A stretch of 64,000 bases of DNA from Aquabacterium sp. (lineage in GTDB: Bacteria; Pseudomonadota; Gammaproteobacteria; Burkholderiales; Burkholderiaceae_C): contig NZ_JAIZVX010000001.1 in NCBI RefSeq assembly GCF_021768455.1, positions 18,907 to 82,906 on the forward strand, in the 5' to 3' direction. The translations under genes and the position numbers were made by a program. This document shows, in pieces, positions 50,174-59,097 of the stretch (its first letter is position 1; each line of letters starts with the position of its first letter). The notes under the pieces were generated by a model, which ran no database searches, was not told the DNA's origin, and saw nothing but the letters and a program-made list of their open reading frames with translations.

Positions 50174-51117
50174 GCGCTTGCCTCCGCAGGCTGGTAAGTC
50201 AATGCCTTTTCAATGCCCTTGATGCAGCCAACCAGGGCCGCGTTGACGGGTGTGGGCACGCCCAGTTGCTCGCCCCAGCGCACCACCGCGCCATTGATGA
50301 AATCGATTTCGGTGAGGGCGCCTTTTTCAAGGCTTTGCAGCATGGAGGCCTTGAAGCTGTCGGGCAGGCCTTGCCCTGCGTGCAGCCAGGCCGCTTCGGG
50401 CTCGGCGAAGCTCAGCGTCACGCCACGGGCCCGGGCCACGGCCATGGCTTCGGCCACGGCAGCCAGGGCCGTCGCCTTGACTTCCGGCACGGCATAGAGC
50501 CCCCCGTAGGGCAGCCTTGTGATGCCGCTCAAGGCCCCCGTGGCCACATTGACCAGCAGCTTGTCCCACATCGTCCCCATGATGTTGGCGCTGACGGTTG
50601 TCTCCAGGCCCGCCCGGTTGAACTCGGCCGCGATGGCCTGCACTCGGGCGGTCACACTGCCATCCAGTTCGCCAATGAAGGTCTGCTTGCCTCGCGTGCC
50701 CGAGATGATGCGGCCCGGGGCCAACTGGACGCCGCCCACATAGGTCTTGCCTGCCAGAACACGATGCGCCCCGACGGCGCTGGCCAGAATGTCCTCGTGA
50801 CCCAGGCCGTTTTGAAGGGACATCACGCAGGTCTCGGCGCCAATCAGGCTGCTTGAGGCCCCGATGGCCGCACGGGTGTCGCCTGATTTGACCAACACGA
50901 TCAAGAGGTCGACCGGCCCGATCCCTTTTGCCTCCACGGCCGCCTTGACCGCCACGTTGCGCTCGCCGTCGGCCTCCACCAGCGTCAGTCCTTTGGCGTT
51001 CATGGCATCGACATTGGCTTGAGAACGCGTCACCAGCCAGACGTCGGAGCCTGCTTGCGTCAGTGCTGCGCCGATGGCGCATCCCAATGCGCCGGCACCC
51101 AGAATGCAGATTTTCAC
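50170..51117 (-). CDS. PanE/ApbA-type ketoacid reductase
   Basis: 315 residues from GTG at 51117 with GGAGG six bases upstream. KICILGAGALGCAIGAALTQAGSDVWLVTR is the NADP site; KLLVNVATGALSGITRLPYG and the C-terminal DFINGAVVRWGEQLGVPTPVNAAL follow the 2-dehydropantoate 2-reductase fold. In a catabolic operon it would reduce or oxidise a 2-oxo/2-hydroxy acid, not necessarily ketopantoate. First gene of the six-gene operon, divergent from LysR. Confidence 0.88.
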   Translation of the reverse strand: MKICILGAGALGCAIGAALTQAGSDVWLVTRSQANVDAMNAKGLTLVEADGERNVAVKAAVEAKGIGPVDLLIVLVKSGDTRAAIGASSSLIGAETCVMSLQNGLGHEDILASAVGAHRVLAGKTYVGGVQLAPGRIISGTRGKQTFIGELDGSVTARVQAIAAEFNRAGLETTVSANIMGTMWDKLLVNVATGALSGITRLPYGGLYAVPEVKATALAAVAEAMAVARARGVTLSFAEPEAAWLHAGQGLPDSFKASMLQSLEKGALTEIDFINGAVVRWGEQLGVPTPVNAALVGCIKGIEKALTYQPAEASA

Positions 51118-51260
51118 GGAACCTCCAGAAAGCTCGAATCGAGGGGGGCAAGACCGTCGAAACGGGCCCCACCAGGGTGTCCGTCACGCCGATGCGCTGA
51201 CGGTGAACGCAATGTAGGCCGCGATCAAATTAAGCGCAACGCAATGATTGAAATGTGTAT

Positions 51261-51275
51261 ATTGCGTACAGCAAT
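51261..51275. promoter_or_regulatory. LysR-type binding-site candidate
   Basis: ATTGC-N5-GCAAT with the T-N11-A core (ATTGCGTACAGCAAT), next to CAATGATTG (51242-51250). It lies between the divergent PanE operon and the LysR gene and touches the LysR start, consistent with autoregulation. Confidence 0.45.
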
Positions 51276-52191
51276 GAATCCCGACACCCCCAACCTGCCC
51301 GATTTGAAGTTGCTGCAGTTGTTCGACGTCCTGTACAACACGCGAAGCGTGACGCGTGCCGCCGAACAACTGGGCCAGAGCCAGCCGACCGTGAGCATCT
51401 GGCTCGCTCACCTGCGCGAGCACCTGCGTGATCCACTGTTTGTGCGGACGGCCAGCGGCATGCAGCCCACGCCACGTGCGGACGCCCTCATCGGCCAGAG
51501 CCGCGAAATCCTCGAATCGCTTCGGCGGCTGTCGGCATGGGAGTCAGATTTCGTACCTCGGACGGCACAGCGCCGTTTTCGCATCTGCATGACGGATGCC
51601 AGCCATGTGACTTTGCTGCCGCAGCTGCTGACGCACGTGAGGGCGGAGGCGCCTCAGGTCCGACTCGAGGCGGCACGCATTGACGGCCAGACCGCTCAGT
51701 CTCTCGCTTCGGGGGAGGCCGATCTGGCGCTGGGGTTTGCACCCTGGCTGGAGTCCGGCATCTACCAGCAGACCTTGTTCCCGCAGGACTGGGTGTGCAT
51801 CACCAGCCGGTCTCACCCGCGCATTGGCAAGACCTTGACGCTCAAGCGTTACCGCGAGGAAGCACACATTTCCATCGCCTCAGGCACGGGTTACCAATTG
51901 CTGGAGTCGGCGCTGCAACAGCATCGCATCCAGCGCCGCGTGCAACTCGAGCTGCCAGGCTTCCTGGGCCTGGCGCCCGTCGTGTCCAACACCGACCTCA
52001 TCGCCACGCTGCCGCGACACATCGGCGAGACCCTGGCGCACATGGGTAACCTGGCGGTCCATCCCTGCCCGCTGGATGTGCCTTCGTTCGACGTCAAACA
52101 GCATTGGCACGCCCGTTATCACCAGGATGCAGGCAACCGCTGGCTCCGCGGCCTGATCGCCAAGCTCTTCATGGGCCGCGCGGTCCGTTGA
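51274..52191 (+). CDS. LysR-family transcriptional regulator
   Basis: 305 residues from ATG at 51274 (an ATG at 51244 would add ten). DLKLLQLFDVLYNTRSVTRAAEQLGQSQPTVSIWLAHLREHLRDPLFVRTASGMQPTPRA is a full LysR HTH; the effector domain continues to the end. It probably controls the divergent PanE/VOC/MaoC/CaiB/AroE/AroQ operon. Confidence 0.92.
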   Translation: MNPDTPNLPDLKLLQLFDVLYNTRSVTRAAEQLGQSQPTVSIWLAHLREHLRDPLFVRTASGMQPTPRADALIGQSREILESLRRLSAWESDFVPRTAQRRFRICMTDASHVTLLPQLLTHVRAEAPQVRLEAARIDGQTAQSLASGEADLALGFAPWLESGIYQQTLFPQDWVCITSRSHPRIGKTLTLKRYREEAHISIASGTGYQLLESALQQHRIQRRVQLELPGFLGLAPVVSNTDLIATLPRHIGETLAHMGNLAVHPCPLDVPSFDVKQHWHARYHQDAGNRWLRGLIAKLFMGRAVR

Positions 52192-52291
52192 CGGCGCACC
52201 ATCCCGCACGAACCCGCACCCTGGCTGCGTGTGCCGCCAGGCAAGGCTCTTGCGCGGCGAGCCCAGCCCGCCGCGGTCAGGCAGCCCCGTC

Positions 52292-54205
52292 TCAATCCCC
52301 TGCCGCCAAGCGGGCATCGATCCAGCTGAACGCGTCCTGCACGTCATAGTTGCCGGCGTGCCCCTGGTCCCAATGGAGGGCAAAGTCCACATCCTTGACC
52401 TTGCTGTCGGCCTTCAGCGCGCGGCTGATGTTGTAGGCCACGGTGAAGGAGGTGTCGCGGTCGCGCGCGCCATTGCGGATGCGCCAGTGTCGGGTGATCG
52501 CATCGGTCTTGCCCACATAGGCCAGTGCGTTGATCATCTTGTACTGGTTCAAGAGGAAGGCCTTCTGGGGCGCAGCGTCCCAGGTGTAGCCGGTGTTCAG
52601 CAGACCCACATCGCTTTGTGCGGCGTTGATCGCATCGCCACCGTTGTTGTGATTCCATCCGAACTCGGTGAAGTTGGAATAGACCTGTGCCGCCGTGCCG
52701 AAGAGGTTCGACTCCCCGCCCCCGTAGTTGCCGTAAATGATGGCGCCGGCCTGGGTGGTGTCGGAGGTGGCCGTGGCCGCCAGCGCCGAGGTGATGCCCA
52801 CCTGGTCAAAGCCCGGCGCTGCCTTGAGTCGCGATTGCGTGGCCACGAACTTCAGGTACTTCGACATGTTGAAGGCATTGACCGTGCCGCTGGCGTCCAC
52901 GTCGATGAAATCGTTCAGGTAGTACAGCGTGCCACTGCCCCCATTGCGGCCGTTCGCCGCCGCGGAGCCGTGGCTGTTGTAGGCCACAAAGGTCTTGCCG
53001 GCCTTCACGTAGGTGCTCGCCGCCTTCTTGATTTCGGTCTGCAAGGCCGCCAGCATGTTGTCTGTGGTGAGCGCCGAGCCATCGTCGTTCTTCAGGCCCA
53101 GGCTGGCCTGGTAGCTCACGAACTTGGCCATCAGTTCCTGGCTGGCTTGCGGGTCCGAATTCGAAGCGCGCACCAGTTCGTTGCCGCTGGCATCGACGAT
53201 CAGGCCCGCCTTCTGGTCGGCAGAGACCAGCGCACGGGTGTCCAGCACGTTGTACATCCACTCATAGGCCAGGTCGGCACTGCCCAGGTCCTGGATGGGG
53301 CAATAGGCCACCACGGCATAGACGCTGTCGCTGATGGAGCTCAGGCCATTTGCATCGACGCCCGCCGCACCGAAGGCCTTCAGGTACGGCAGGTAGTCGG
53401 CATGGTCACCGGTGGCCCCGAGCTGCGTCACCTGGGCGCCCCCACCGCTGGTGCCGTTGACCACGATGCGGCGGGCGTTGCCGAACATGACGCCGTCGTT
53501 CAGACGCAGGTAGCGCACGGCGGCCTTGGCGTCCACGATGGCGGCGGGCGCCTTGCCCTGGTAGATGCCATCGTCGTAGACGCCGGCCGGGGCCACCGCA
53601 CCGCGGCTGCGCGAGGCCATGTTGATGTAGACCATGCCCCGGGCCAGCGCGGCGCCCACCTTGTTGCTGTCGCTGGTGCTGACATAGGTGCCACCGTCGA
53701 CGATGTCGGCGCCAGCGTAGTTGCTGCCGGTGATGGCATCGGTGCCGTTCCAGCCCCCCTTGCCGCCCTGGTAACTGGCCATCCAGCCTGCGTTGTTCAC
53801 GTTGAGCAAGATGGCGTTGTCCTGCTTGGCCGCGTCCACCTCGCGCACGAAGATGTTCAGGTTCTGGTAGCCGCAGGTCTGGTTGTCCACCGCCCCGGCG
53901 GGTTGCGTGGGAGCCAGTTGCATGGGCTTGCCCACGTAGCAGACTTCGCGGTACCAGCGCACGGGCGTGGCCACGCCATCCAGCGTGACGGTGATGGTCT
54001 TGTAGTTGCTCGGGTCAAAGGCCAGCTGGGCGTCGTACACGCCTGCGGCCGCGGTCGAGGTGGTTGTGCTCGTGCCGGTGCTGGCGGTGGTCGCCGTGGC
54101 GGCATCGCTGCCGCCTCCGCAGGCACTGAGCAGACCACCGAGCGATGTGGCCGTGAGGGTCGCAATGGCCGCGGCCACCGCACGACGCGGGAAAGATTGA
54201 AGCAT
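52292..54205 (-). CDS. Subtype B tannase-like esterase, lipoprotein
   Basis: 637 residues. Signal with lipobox LLSAC (Cys about 29) and a Ser/Thr-rich linker. NGTSGGGAQ is the nucleophile motif; KAAVRYLRLND, AYCPIQDLGSADLAYEWMYN and a C-terminal HWDQGHAGNYDV with the catalytic His match bacterial subtype B tannases (Lactiplantibacillus tannase type). The reaction is hydrolysis of galloyl or feruloyl-type esters. GGAGACATGC precedes ATG at 54205. Exported to the outer membrane or periplasm by prediction. Confidence 0.85.
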   Translation of the reverse strand: MLQSFPRRAVAAAIATLTATSLGGLLSACGGGSDAATATTASTGTSTTTSTAAAGVYDAQLAFDPSNYKTITVTLDGVATPVRWYREVCYVGKPMQLAPTQPAGAVDNQTCGYQNLNIFVREVDAAKQDNAILLNVNNAGWMASYQGGKGGWNGTDAITGSNYAGADIVDGGTYVSTSDSNKVGAALARGMVYINMASRSRGAVAPAGVYDDGIYQGKAPAAIVDAKAAVRYLRLNDGVMFGNARRIVVNGTSGGGAQVTQLGATGDHADYLPYLKAFGAAGVDANGLSSISDSVYAVVAYCPIQDLGSADLAYEWMYNVLDTRALVSADQKAGLIVDASGNELVRASNSDPQASQELMAKFVSYQASLGLKNDDGSALTTDNMLAALQTEIKKAASTYVKAGKTFVAYNSHGSAAANGRNGGSGTLYYLNDFIDVDASGTVNAFNMSKYLKFVATQSRLKAAPGFDQVGITSALAATATSDTTQAGAIIYGNYGGGESNLFGTAAQVYSNFTEFGWNHNNGGDAINAAQSDVGLLNTGYTWDAAPQKAFLLNQYKMINALAYVGKTDAITRHWRIRNGARDRDTSFTVAYNISRALKADSKVKDVDFALHWDQGHAGNYDVQDAFSWIDARLAAGD

Positions 54206-54235
54206 GCATGTCTCCTGTTCGATGTGGATGGACTC

Positions 54236-54260
54236 GAAAACGGGCCCCTTGGGTGGGGCC
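54236..54260 (-). terminator. Intrinsic terminator after the nucleosidase gene
   Basis: GGCCCC (54243-54248) pairs with GGGGCC (54255-54260); on the minus strand TTTT follows at 54240-54237. It would end the transcript of the gene at 54409-55209. Confidence 0.55.
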
Positions 54261-54408
54261 TCTTCTGTCTGTGACGGGCATCACAGAGAGTCAGGCGACT
54301 GTAGGTTTTCGCCTCATCGATCAGCAGATGGCGCGGCGGGACGCGCGATCACGGCAGGCTATCGTGGTTTGTCTGAGGGGCGCCCGGTTGCACCGGGCTG
54401 GCCGCGCC

Positions 54409-55209
54409 TCAGATCAGCGGCAGCAAGGCCCCCAGCATGGCCACCGCATAGGGGCTGGCCACGGCCTCGAGGAAGCGGGGGAAATCCAGGTGGGCGGTGT
54501 CGTCGGCACGGTCGGAGATGGTGCGCAGCACCGTGACCGGCACCCCGAAATCGTGGCAGACCTGGGCCACCGCCGCGCCCTCCATTTCGACGGCCAGCGC
54601 GTCAGGCAAGGCCCCTCGCAAGGCCGCACAGGCGCGCGCCGAAGACAGGAACTGGTCGCCGCTGATCACCAGGCCACGGTGCACCACCGGCTGCCCCAAA
54701 CCCAGGCTGGCGAGCTGTTCCATCAGCGCAGGCTGGCGGGCCGCCAGGGTCTCGGGGGCCAATGCCTCGCGCAGGCTGCGGCACACGGTGTCGACCAGGG
54801 CCCGCGGAGGATGCAGGCGGCTGATGTCGGTGCCTGGCAGCTCGAAGCGCGGGAACAGGGGGGACGCGTCCATGTCGTGCTGCAGCAGGGCATCGGCGAC
54901 CACCACATCGCCCACCTTGACGCCCTCACCCAGGCCACCAGCCACGCCGGTGAACACGATCTGGGTCACGCCGAACTCGGCCAGCAGCAGTGTGGCGGTG
55001 GTGGCCGCCGCCACCTTGCCGATGCGCGACAGCACCGCCACCACCTCGCGGCCATGCAGGTGCCCTACCCAGAAATCGCGGCCGGCCCGCGTCACACGGG
55101 CCTCATCGGGCATGGCTGCGAGCACGGCAAACAGCTCGGCCGGCATGGCGGCCATGATGCCGATGCGACCTGGGGAAGCAGACAGGGGTGGGCGGAAATC
55201 AGAGGACAT
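54409..55209 (-). CDS. 5'-methylthioadenosine/S-adenosylhomocysteine nucleosidase-like protein
   Basis: 266 residues. IGIMAAMPAELFAVL, VGHLHGREVVAVLSRIGKVAAATTATLLL, VFTGVAGGL, VVVADALLQHDMDASPLFPR and AVEMEGAAVAQVCHDFGVPVTVLRTISD are the Pfs/MtnN signatures, with the catalytic Glu and the closing Asp (SDRAD) present. It cleaves MTA and SAH to the thioribose or ribosylhomocysteine and adenine. Stands alone, with a terminator on either side. Confidence 0.9.
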   Translation of the reverse strand: MSSDFRPPLSASPGRIGIMAAMPAELFAVLAAMPDEARVTRAGRDFWVGHLHGREVVAVLSRIGKVAAATTATLLLAEFGVTQIVFTGVAGGLGEGVKVGDVVVADALLQHDMDASPLFPRFELPGTDISRLHPPRALVDTVCRSLREALAPETLAARQPALMEQLASLGLGQPVVHRGLVISGDQFLSSARACAALRGALPDALAVEMEGAAVAQVCHDFGVPVTVLRTISDRADDTAHLDFPRFLEAVASPYAVAMLGALLPLI

Positions 55210-55579
55210 GGGACAACAGGGGATCACGAAGCCAGCTTGCACACCCTCGCATCATGCCGCGGCCCATGAAAAAACCACCCCGCAGGGTGGTTTGGAAAAG
55301 CCTTTCGGCACCGAGCGTGGCCTTGATCCTTGACAGGAGGGCCCGCTCGCCAGCCCCTTGCGGGGTTGGTGAATTGGATGAATGTCCCTGAGCGGCGCCA
55401 TGTTGTGAATGAATGTCCAGCGCACCTGCGCAGTATATGTGCCATATTTGCTCAAACGCTCATTTTTGACGCAATTCACCAAATCCCGCCATCCCCCTGA
55501 GGCGACTGCAAACCGTCCGATAATCGCAAAACACCCTCGCACGACCCCTTTTCTGCGCGCCGCCCTCCACTTCTCCCCC
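55210..55579. other. Intergenic region between mtnN and the response regulator; small-transcript candidate
   Basis: 370 bases without a supported gene. It contains a strong minus-strand terminator (55269-55293) and, further in, CCAGCCCC-TTGC-GGGGTTGG (55350-55369), a second hairpin. TGAATGTCC occurs twice (in 55378-55420). A minus-strand transcript starting here and ending at the terminator would be about 100-200 bases. Confidence 0.4.
55269..55293 (-). terminator. Strong intrinsic terminator upstream of mtnN
   Basis: AAACCACCC-CGCA-GGGTGGTTT (55272-55293) with six T on the minus strand at 55274-55269. No coding gene on the minus strand precedes it, so it ends either a small RNA or an attenuated leader of mtnN. 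Confidence 0.75.
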
Positions 55580-56488
55580 ATGGCCCGACTGGATCCCCTT
55601 GAAGACAGCAGCCCGTTGGGGGCCGATGCCCCCTCGCCCACAGCACGAGCGCTGACCGACCTCATGGGACGCCACGGCGTTCCCCTGCGACACCAGGCTG
55701 CCCAGATCGCGCAAATATGCGCGATTTCCATCAGCCAGGCCCGGCGCAAGCTCCGCGGGGCCGTGTGGCTGTTCGACGAGGTCCAGACCGTCTGCCGGCA
55801 CTTCGGGGTCAGCCTGGGCGAGGTGTTCGGGCCAGGCGAACACCAGGGCGCGAGCGCCGAGCCTCCCCGTGCCTTGCACCACCCGGCGCGCTTGCGCAGC
55901 GAAGACCAGACCCTGCCCTGCGACATCCGCCTCGGCCCCCTCGAGGCCCCGGGCGCCTCGTCGTTGCAGGCGGTCTACGGGCCCGAAGGCTGGCTGGTCG
56001 CCACCCCCAACCGTTTGGACCGTGATGGCGTGACGGGCGCACGCTATGGCGTCGACCACCTGCAACTCAGCGCCCCAGACCAGCCCGAACGCGCCCGCAT
56101 CGCCGTGGTCGACGACGACGCCGACGCGGCCGAAGCCCTCAGCGACTGGTTCAACGAGTCCGGCTACCGCGCCCAGGCCTACACCAGCCCGGCCCAGTTG
56201 CTGTCCGCCCCGCTCGACCAGCACGACGCCTACGTGGTCGACCTGATCCTAGCCGGCGGGCAGACCTCGCAGGCCCTGGTCGAGCGCATCCGCCGCGAAC
56301 AGCCCGACGCCCCCATCGTGCTGCTCACCGGCCAGCTGCGCGATGGCCGCGCCTCCGAAGCCACGCTGACCACCCTGCTGCGCACGCAGGGCGTCACCTT
56401 CTTCGAAAAGCCCGTGCGCCCTGCCGTGCTGACCGCCGCCATCCAGAGCAAGCTCGACCGCCTGTCATCCCCCGACACGCATGGCTGA
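55580..56488 (+). CDS. Response regulator with N-terminal helix-turn-helix and C-terminal receiver domain
   Basis: 302 residues. Residues 15-90 form a BetR-like DNA-binding domain (ALTDLMGRHGVPLRHQAAQIAQICAISISQARRKLRGAVWLF). The receiver domain lies at about 175-298: IAVVDDDADAAEALSDWF, phosphoacceptor Asp in YVVDLIL, LTGQLRDG and the Lys in FFEKPVRP. The order is the reverse of most response regulators. Start ATG 55580 is chosen by length; no Shine-Dalgarno is evident. Overlaps the kinase gene by 8 bases. Confidence 0.85.
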   Translation: MARLDPLEDSSPLGADAPSPTARALTDLMGRHGVPLRHQAAQIAQICAISISQARRKLRGAVWLFDEVQTVCRHFGVSLGEVFGPGEHQGASAEPPRALHHPARLRSEDQTLPCDIRLGPLEAPGASSLQAVYGPEGWLVATPNRLDRDGVTGARYGVDHLQLSAPDQPERARIAVVDDDADAAEALSDWFNESGYRAQAYTSPAQLLSAPLDQHDAYVVDLILAGGQTSQALVERIRREQPDAPIVLLTGQLRDGRASEATLTTLLRTQGVTFFEKPVRPAVLTAAIQSKLDRLSSPDTHG

Positions 56489-57779
56489 AGGCGGCACGCC
56501 CCCTCGCCCCGACACCGACCTGCTGGCCGCCCGGCTGCTGGCCCGCGTCTGCGGCGTGGTGGCCGTGGGCGCCCTGTTCGCCTGGTACCACGATGGCCAG
56601 GCCGGCTGGAACACCCCCTGGGACCGCTACGCCGCCATCACCATGTCCGGCGTCTATGCCGTGGCCAGCCTGCTGCTGTGGCGCCGCCCCCTGTGGCTGA
56701 ACACGGTCACCGCCGTGGCGCTGGGCATCACGGCCGTCTTCTTCCTGGGCACGCTCCACGAGGCCGCCCGCATCGAGTCGGCCGTGGGCCTGTACTCCAT
56801 GGCCTCGAACGCCCAGTTCATGCCCCTGGTCTACGTGACGGCCTTCGTGGCCATGCGCAGCGGCGCCGCCCTGCTGAGCTGGGGCATGTACGCCGGCGTG
56901 CTGGCGCTGTACGGCTGGCTCTACGGCGTGCGCGGCCTGCCGCCCGACACCCCCTTCCGCGCCATGAGCAGCCACGTCTGGGCCGTGCTGCTGTTTGTGC
57001 ACCCGGCCTGCATCCTGGCCCTGCAGTACATCGCCACCCTCAAGGGCCGCCTGCACCGCGCCGAGAGCGAGGCCCAGCAAGGCAAAGAGCGTTTCCTGGC
57101 CATGCTCTCGCACGAAATCCGAACGCCACTGCAGGCCATGCTGGGCTCCATCGAACTGCTGGCGCTCAAGGTGCAGGGCGGCCCGGAGCAACGCGCCGTC
57201 GATCGCCTGCGCCGGGCCGCCGCCCAGCTCGACACCCACCTGCGCGACGTCACCGAGTACACACGGCTCGACAGCCCCGGCTGGCGCCTGCACAACGAGG
57301 TGATCGACCTGGTCGCCCTCGTCGAAGAGGTGGCCGAACAGCTGCGCCCCCAGGCCGAGCGCCAGGGCCTGGCCCTGCACCACCGCGTGGCTCCGGCGGA
57401 CGAGGCCCTGCTGCGCCAGGTCGAGCTCGACCCCACCCGCGTGCGCCAGATCCTGCTCAACCTGCTGGGCAATGCCCTCAAGTACACGCTGACCGGCGAG
57501 GTCATCCTCAAGGCCAGCCGCCTGGCTGGCCCACCCGACCGCCTCTGCCTGGAAGTGATCGACACCGGCATCGGCATCCCGCCCGAAGAGCTGACGCGCA
57601 TCTTCGAGCCCTACATCCGACTGGAAGACGAGCGCGTGCAGCGCGCCAGCGGCTCCGGCCTGGGCCTGGCCGTGGTGCAACGGCTCACCGCACGCCTGGG
57701 CGGCGAGGTCAGCGTGCACAGCACCCTCGACCTCGGCTCGCGCTTTGCCGTGATCCTGCCGCTGGTGGCGCGACAATAG
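56481..57779 (+). CDS. Membrane sensor histidine kinase
   Basis: 432 residues. Six hydrophobic helices in residues 18-190, then a coiled region and the kinase: H box SHEIRTP (His about 211), N box LLNLLGNALKYT, G1 DTGIGIPPEEL and G2 GSGLGLAVV. No periplasmic sensor domain; sensing is likely within the membrane. Encoded in an overlapping pair with the regulator, so cognate. The DNA encoding it is especially GC-rich. Confidence 0.92.
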   Translation: MAEGGTPPRPDTDLLAARLLARVCGVVAVGALFAWYHDGQAGWNTPWDRYAAITMSGVYAVASLLLWRRPLWLNTVTAVALGITAVFFLGTLHEAARIESAVGLYSMASNAQFMPLVYVTAFVAMRSGAALLSWGMYAGVLALYGWLYGVRGLPPDTPFRAMSSHVWAVLLFVHPACILALQYIATLKGRLHRAESEAQQGKERFLAMLSHEIRTPLQAMLGSIELLALKVQGGPEQRAVDRLRRAAAQLDTHLRDVTEYTRLDSPGWRLHNEVIDLVALVEEVAEQLRPQAERQGLALHHRVAPADEALLRQVELDPTRVRQILLNLLGNALKYTLTGEVILKASRLAGPPDRLCLEVIDTGIGIPPEELTRIFEPYIRLEDERVQRASGSGLGLAVVQRLTARLGGEVSVHSTLDLGSRFAVILPLVARQ

Positions 57780-57821
57780 CGGCTGTCTTCACCCTCGCCG
57801 CCGCGGCGGCCAGCCCCAGCC

Positions 57822-59072
57822 ATGAGCACGCCCGTCCAGACCCTGACCCTCGGTACCCCCCTGTCGCCCTCGGCCGCCCGCGTGATGCTGCTGGGCTCGG
57901 GCGAACTCGGCAAGGAGGTGCTGATCGCGCTGCAGCGCCTGGGCGTCGAGACCATCGCCGTCGACCGCTACGAGAACGCACCCGGCCAGCAGGTCGCCCA
58001 CCACGCTCGCACCATCACCATGAGCGACGCGGCCCAGCTGCGCACCCTGATCGAGGCCGAGCGCCCGCAGCTGGTCGTGCCCGAGATCGAGGCCATCGCC
58101 ACCGCCGAGCTGGAAAAGCTCGAAGCCGAAGGCGTGGTGCGCGTCATCCCCACGGCCCGGGCTGCCCGCCTCACCATGGACCGCGAAGGCATCCGCCGCC
58201 TGGCCGCCGAAACCCTGGCCCTGCCCACCAGCCCCTACCGCTTCTGCAATTCGCTGGCTGAGCTGCAGGCCGCCATCGACGGCACCGACGGCCTGGGTGC
58301 TGCCATCGGCTACCCCTGCGTCGTCAAGCCCGTCATGAGCTCGTCCGGCAAGGGTCAAAGCAAGATCGATGGCCCCGCCGACGTGCAAAAGGCGTGGGAG
58401 TACGCGATGGCCGGTGGCCGCGTCAGCCACGGCCGCGTCATCGTCGAAGGCTTCATCGACTTCGACTACGAAATCACCCTGCTGACCGTGCGCGCACGTG
58501 GCCAGGGCGCCGAAGCCGGTCAGATCGCCACCGCCTACTGCGAGCCCATTGGCCACAAGCAGGTCAGCGGCGACTACGTCGAAAGCTGGCAGCCCCAACC
58601 CATGAGCCCCCTGGCCCTGGAGCGCGCCCAGACCATTGCCCGCACCGTGACCGACAACCTAGGCGGCCAGGGCCTCTTCGGCGTCGAGCTCTTTGTGAAG
58701 GGCGACATGGTCTGGTTCAGCGAGGTCAGCCCGCGCCCGCACGACACCGGCCTGGTCACGCTCAGCACCCAGGTGCAAAGCGAGTTCGAACTGCACGCCC
58801 GCGCCATCCTGGGCCTGCCCGTGGACACCAGCCTGCGCGCACCGGGCGCGTCGGCCGTGATCTACGGCGGCGTCGACGCGCAAGACGTGGTCTTTGACGG
58901 CGTGGCCGAAGCCCTGAGCGAACCCGGCACCGACATCCGCCTCTTCGGCAAGCCCGAAAGCTTCGTCAAGCGCCGCCTGGGCGTGGCCCTGGCCACCGCC
59001 CCCGACGTGGACACCGCCCGTGCCAAGGCCCTGGCCGCGGCAGCCAAGGTCAAGCCCCGCGTGCGCGGCTGA
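57822..59072 (+). CDS. purT: Formate-dependent phosphoribosylglycinamide formyltransferase (PurT)
   Basis: 416 residues. [73 protein letters not shown] (ATP-grasp loop), WQPQPMS and [25 protein letters not shown]. It makes formyl-GAR from GAR, formate and ATP in purine biosynthesis. Housekeeping; not linked to the island. Confidence 0.95.
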   Translation: MSTPVQTLTLGTPLSPSAARVMLLGSGELGKEVLIALQRLGVETIAVDRYENAPGQQVAHHARTITMSDAAQLRTLIEAERPQLVVPEIEAIATAELEKLEAEGVVRVIPTARAARLTMDREGIRRLAAETLALPTSPYRFCNSLAELQAAIDGTDGLGAAIGYPCVVKPVMSSSGKGQSKIDGPADVQKAWEYAMAGGRVSHGRVIVEGFIDFDYEITLLTVRARGQGAEAGQIATAYCEPIGHKQVSGDYVESWQPQPMSPLALERAQTIARTVTDNLGGQGLFGVELFVKGDMVWFSEVSPRPHDTGLVTLSTQVQSEFELHARAILGLPVDTSLRAPGASAVIYGGVDAQDVVFDGVAEALSEPGTDIRLFGKPESFVKRRLGVALATAPDVDTARAKALAAAAKVKPRVRG

Positions 59073-59097
59073 TCGCCTTGCGATCCGACAGATCGGA

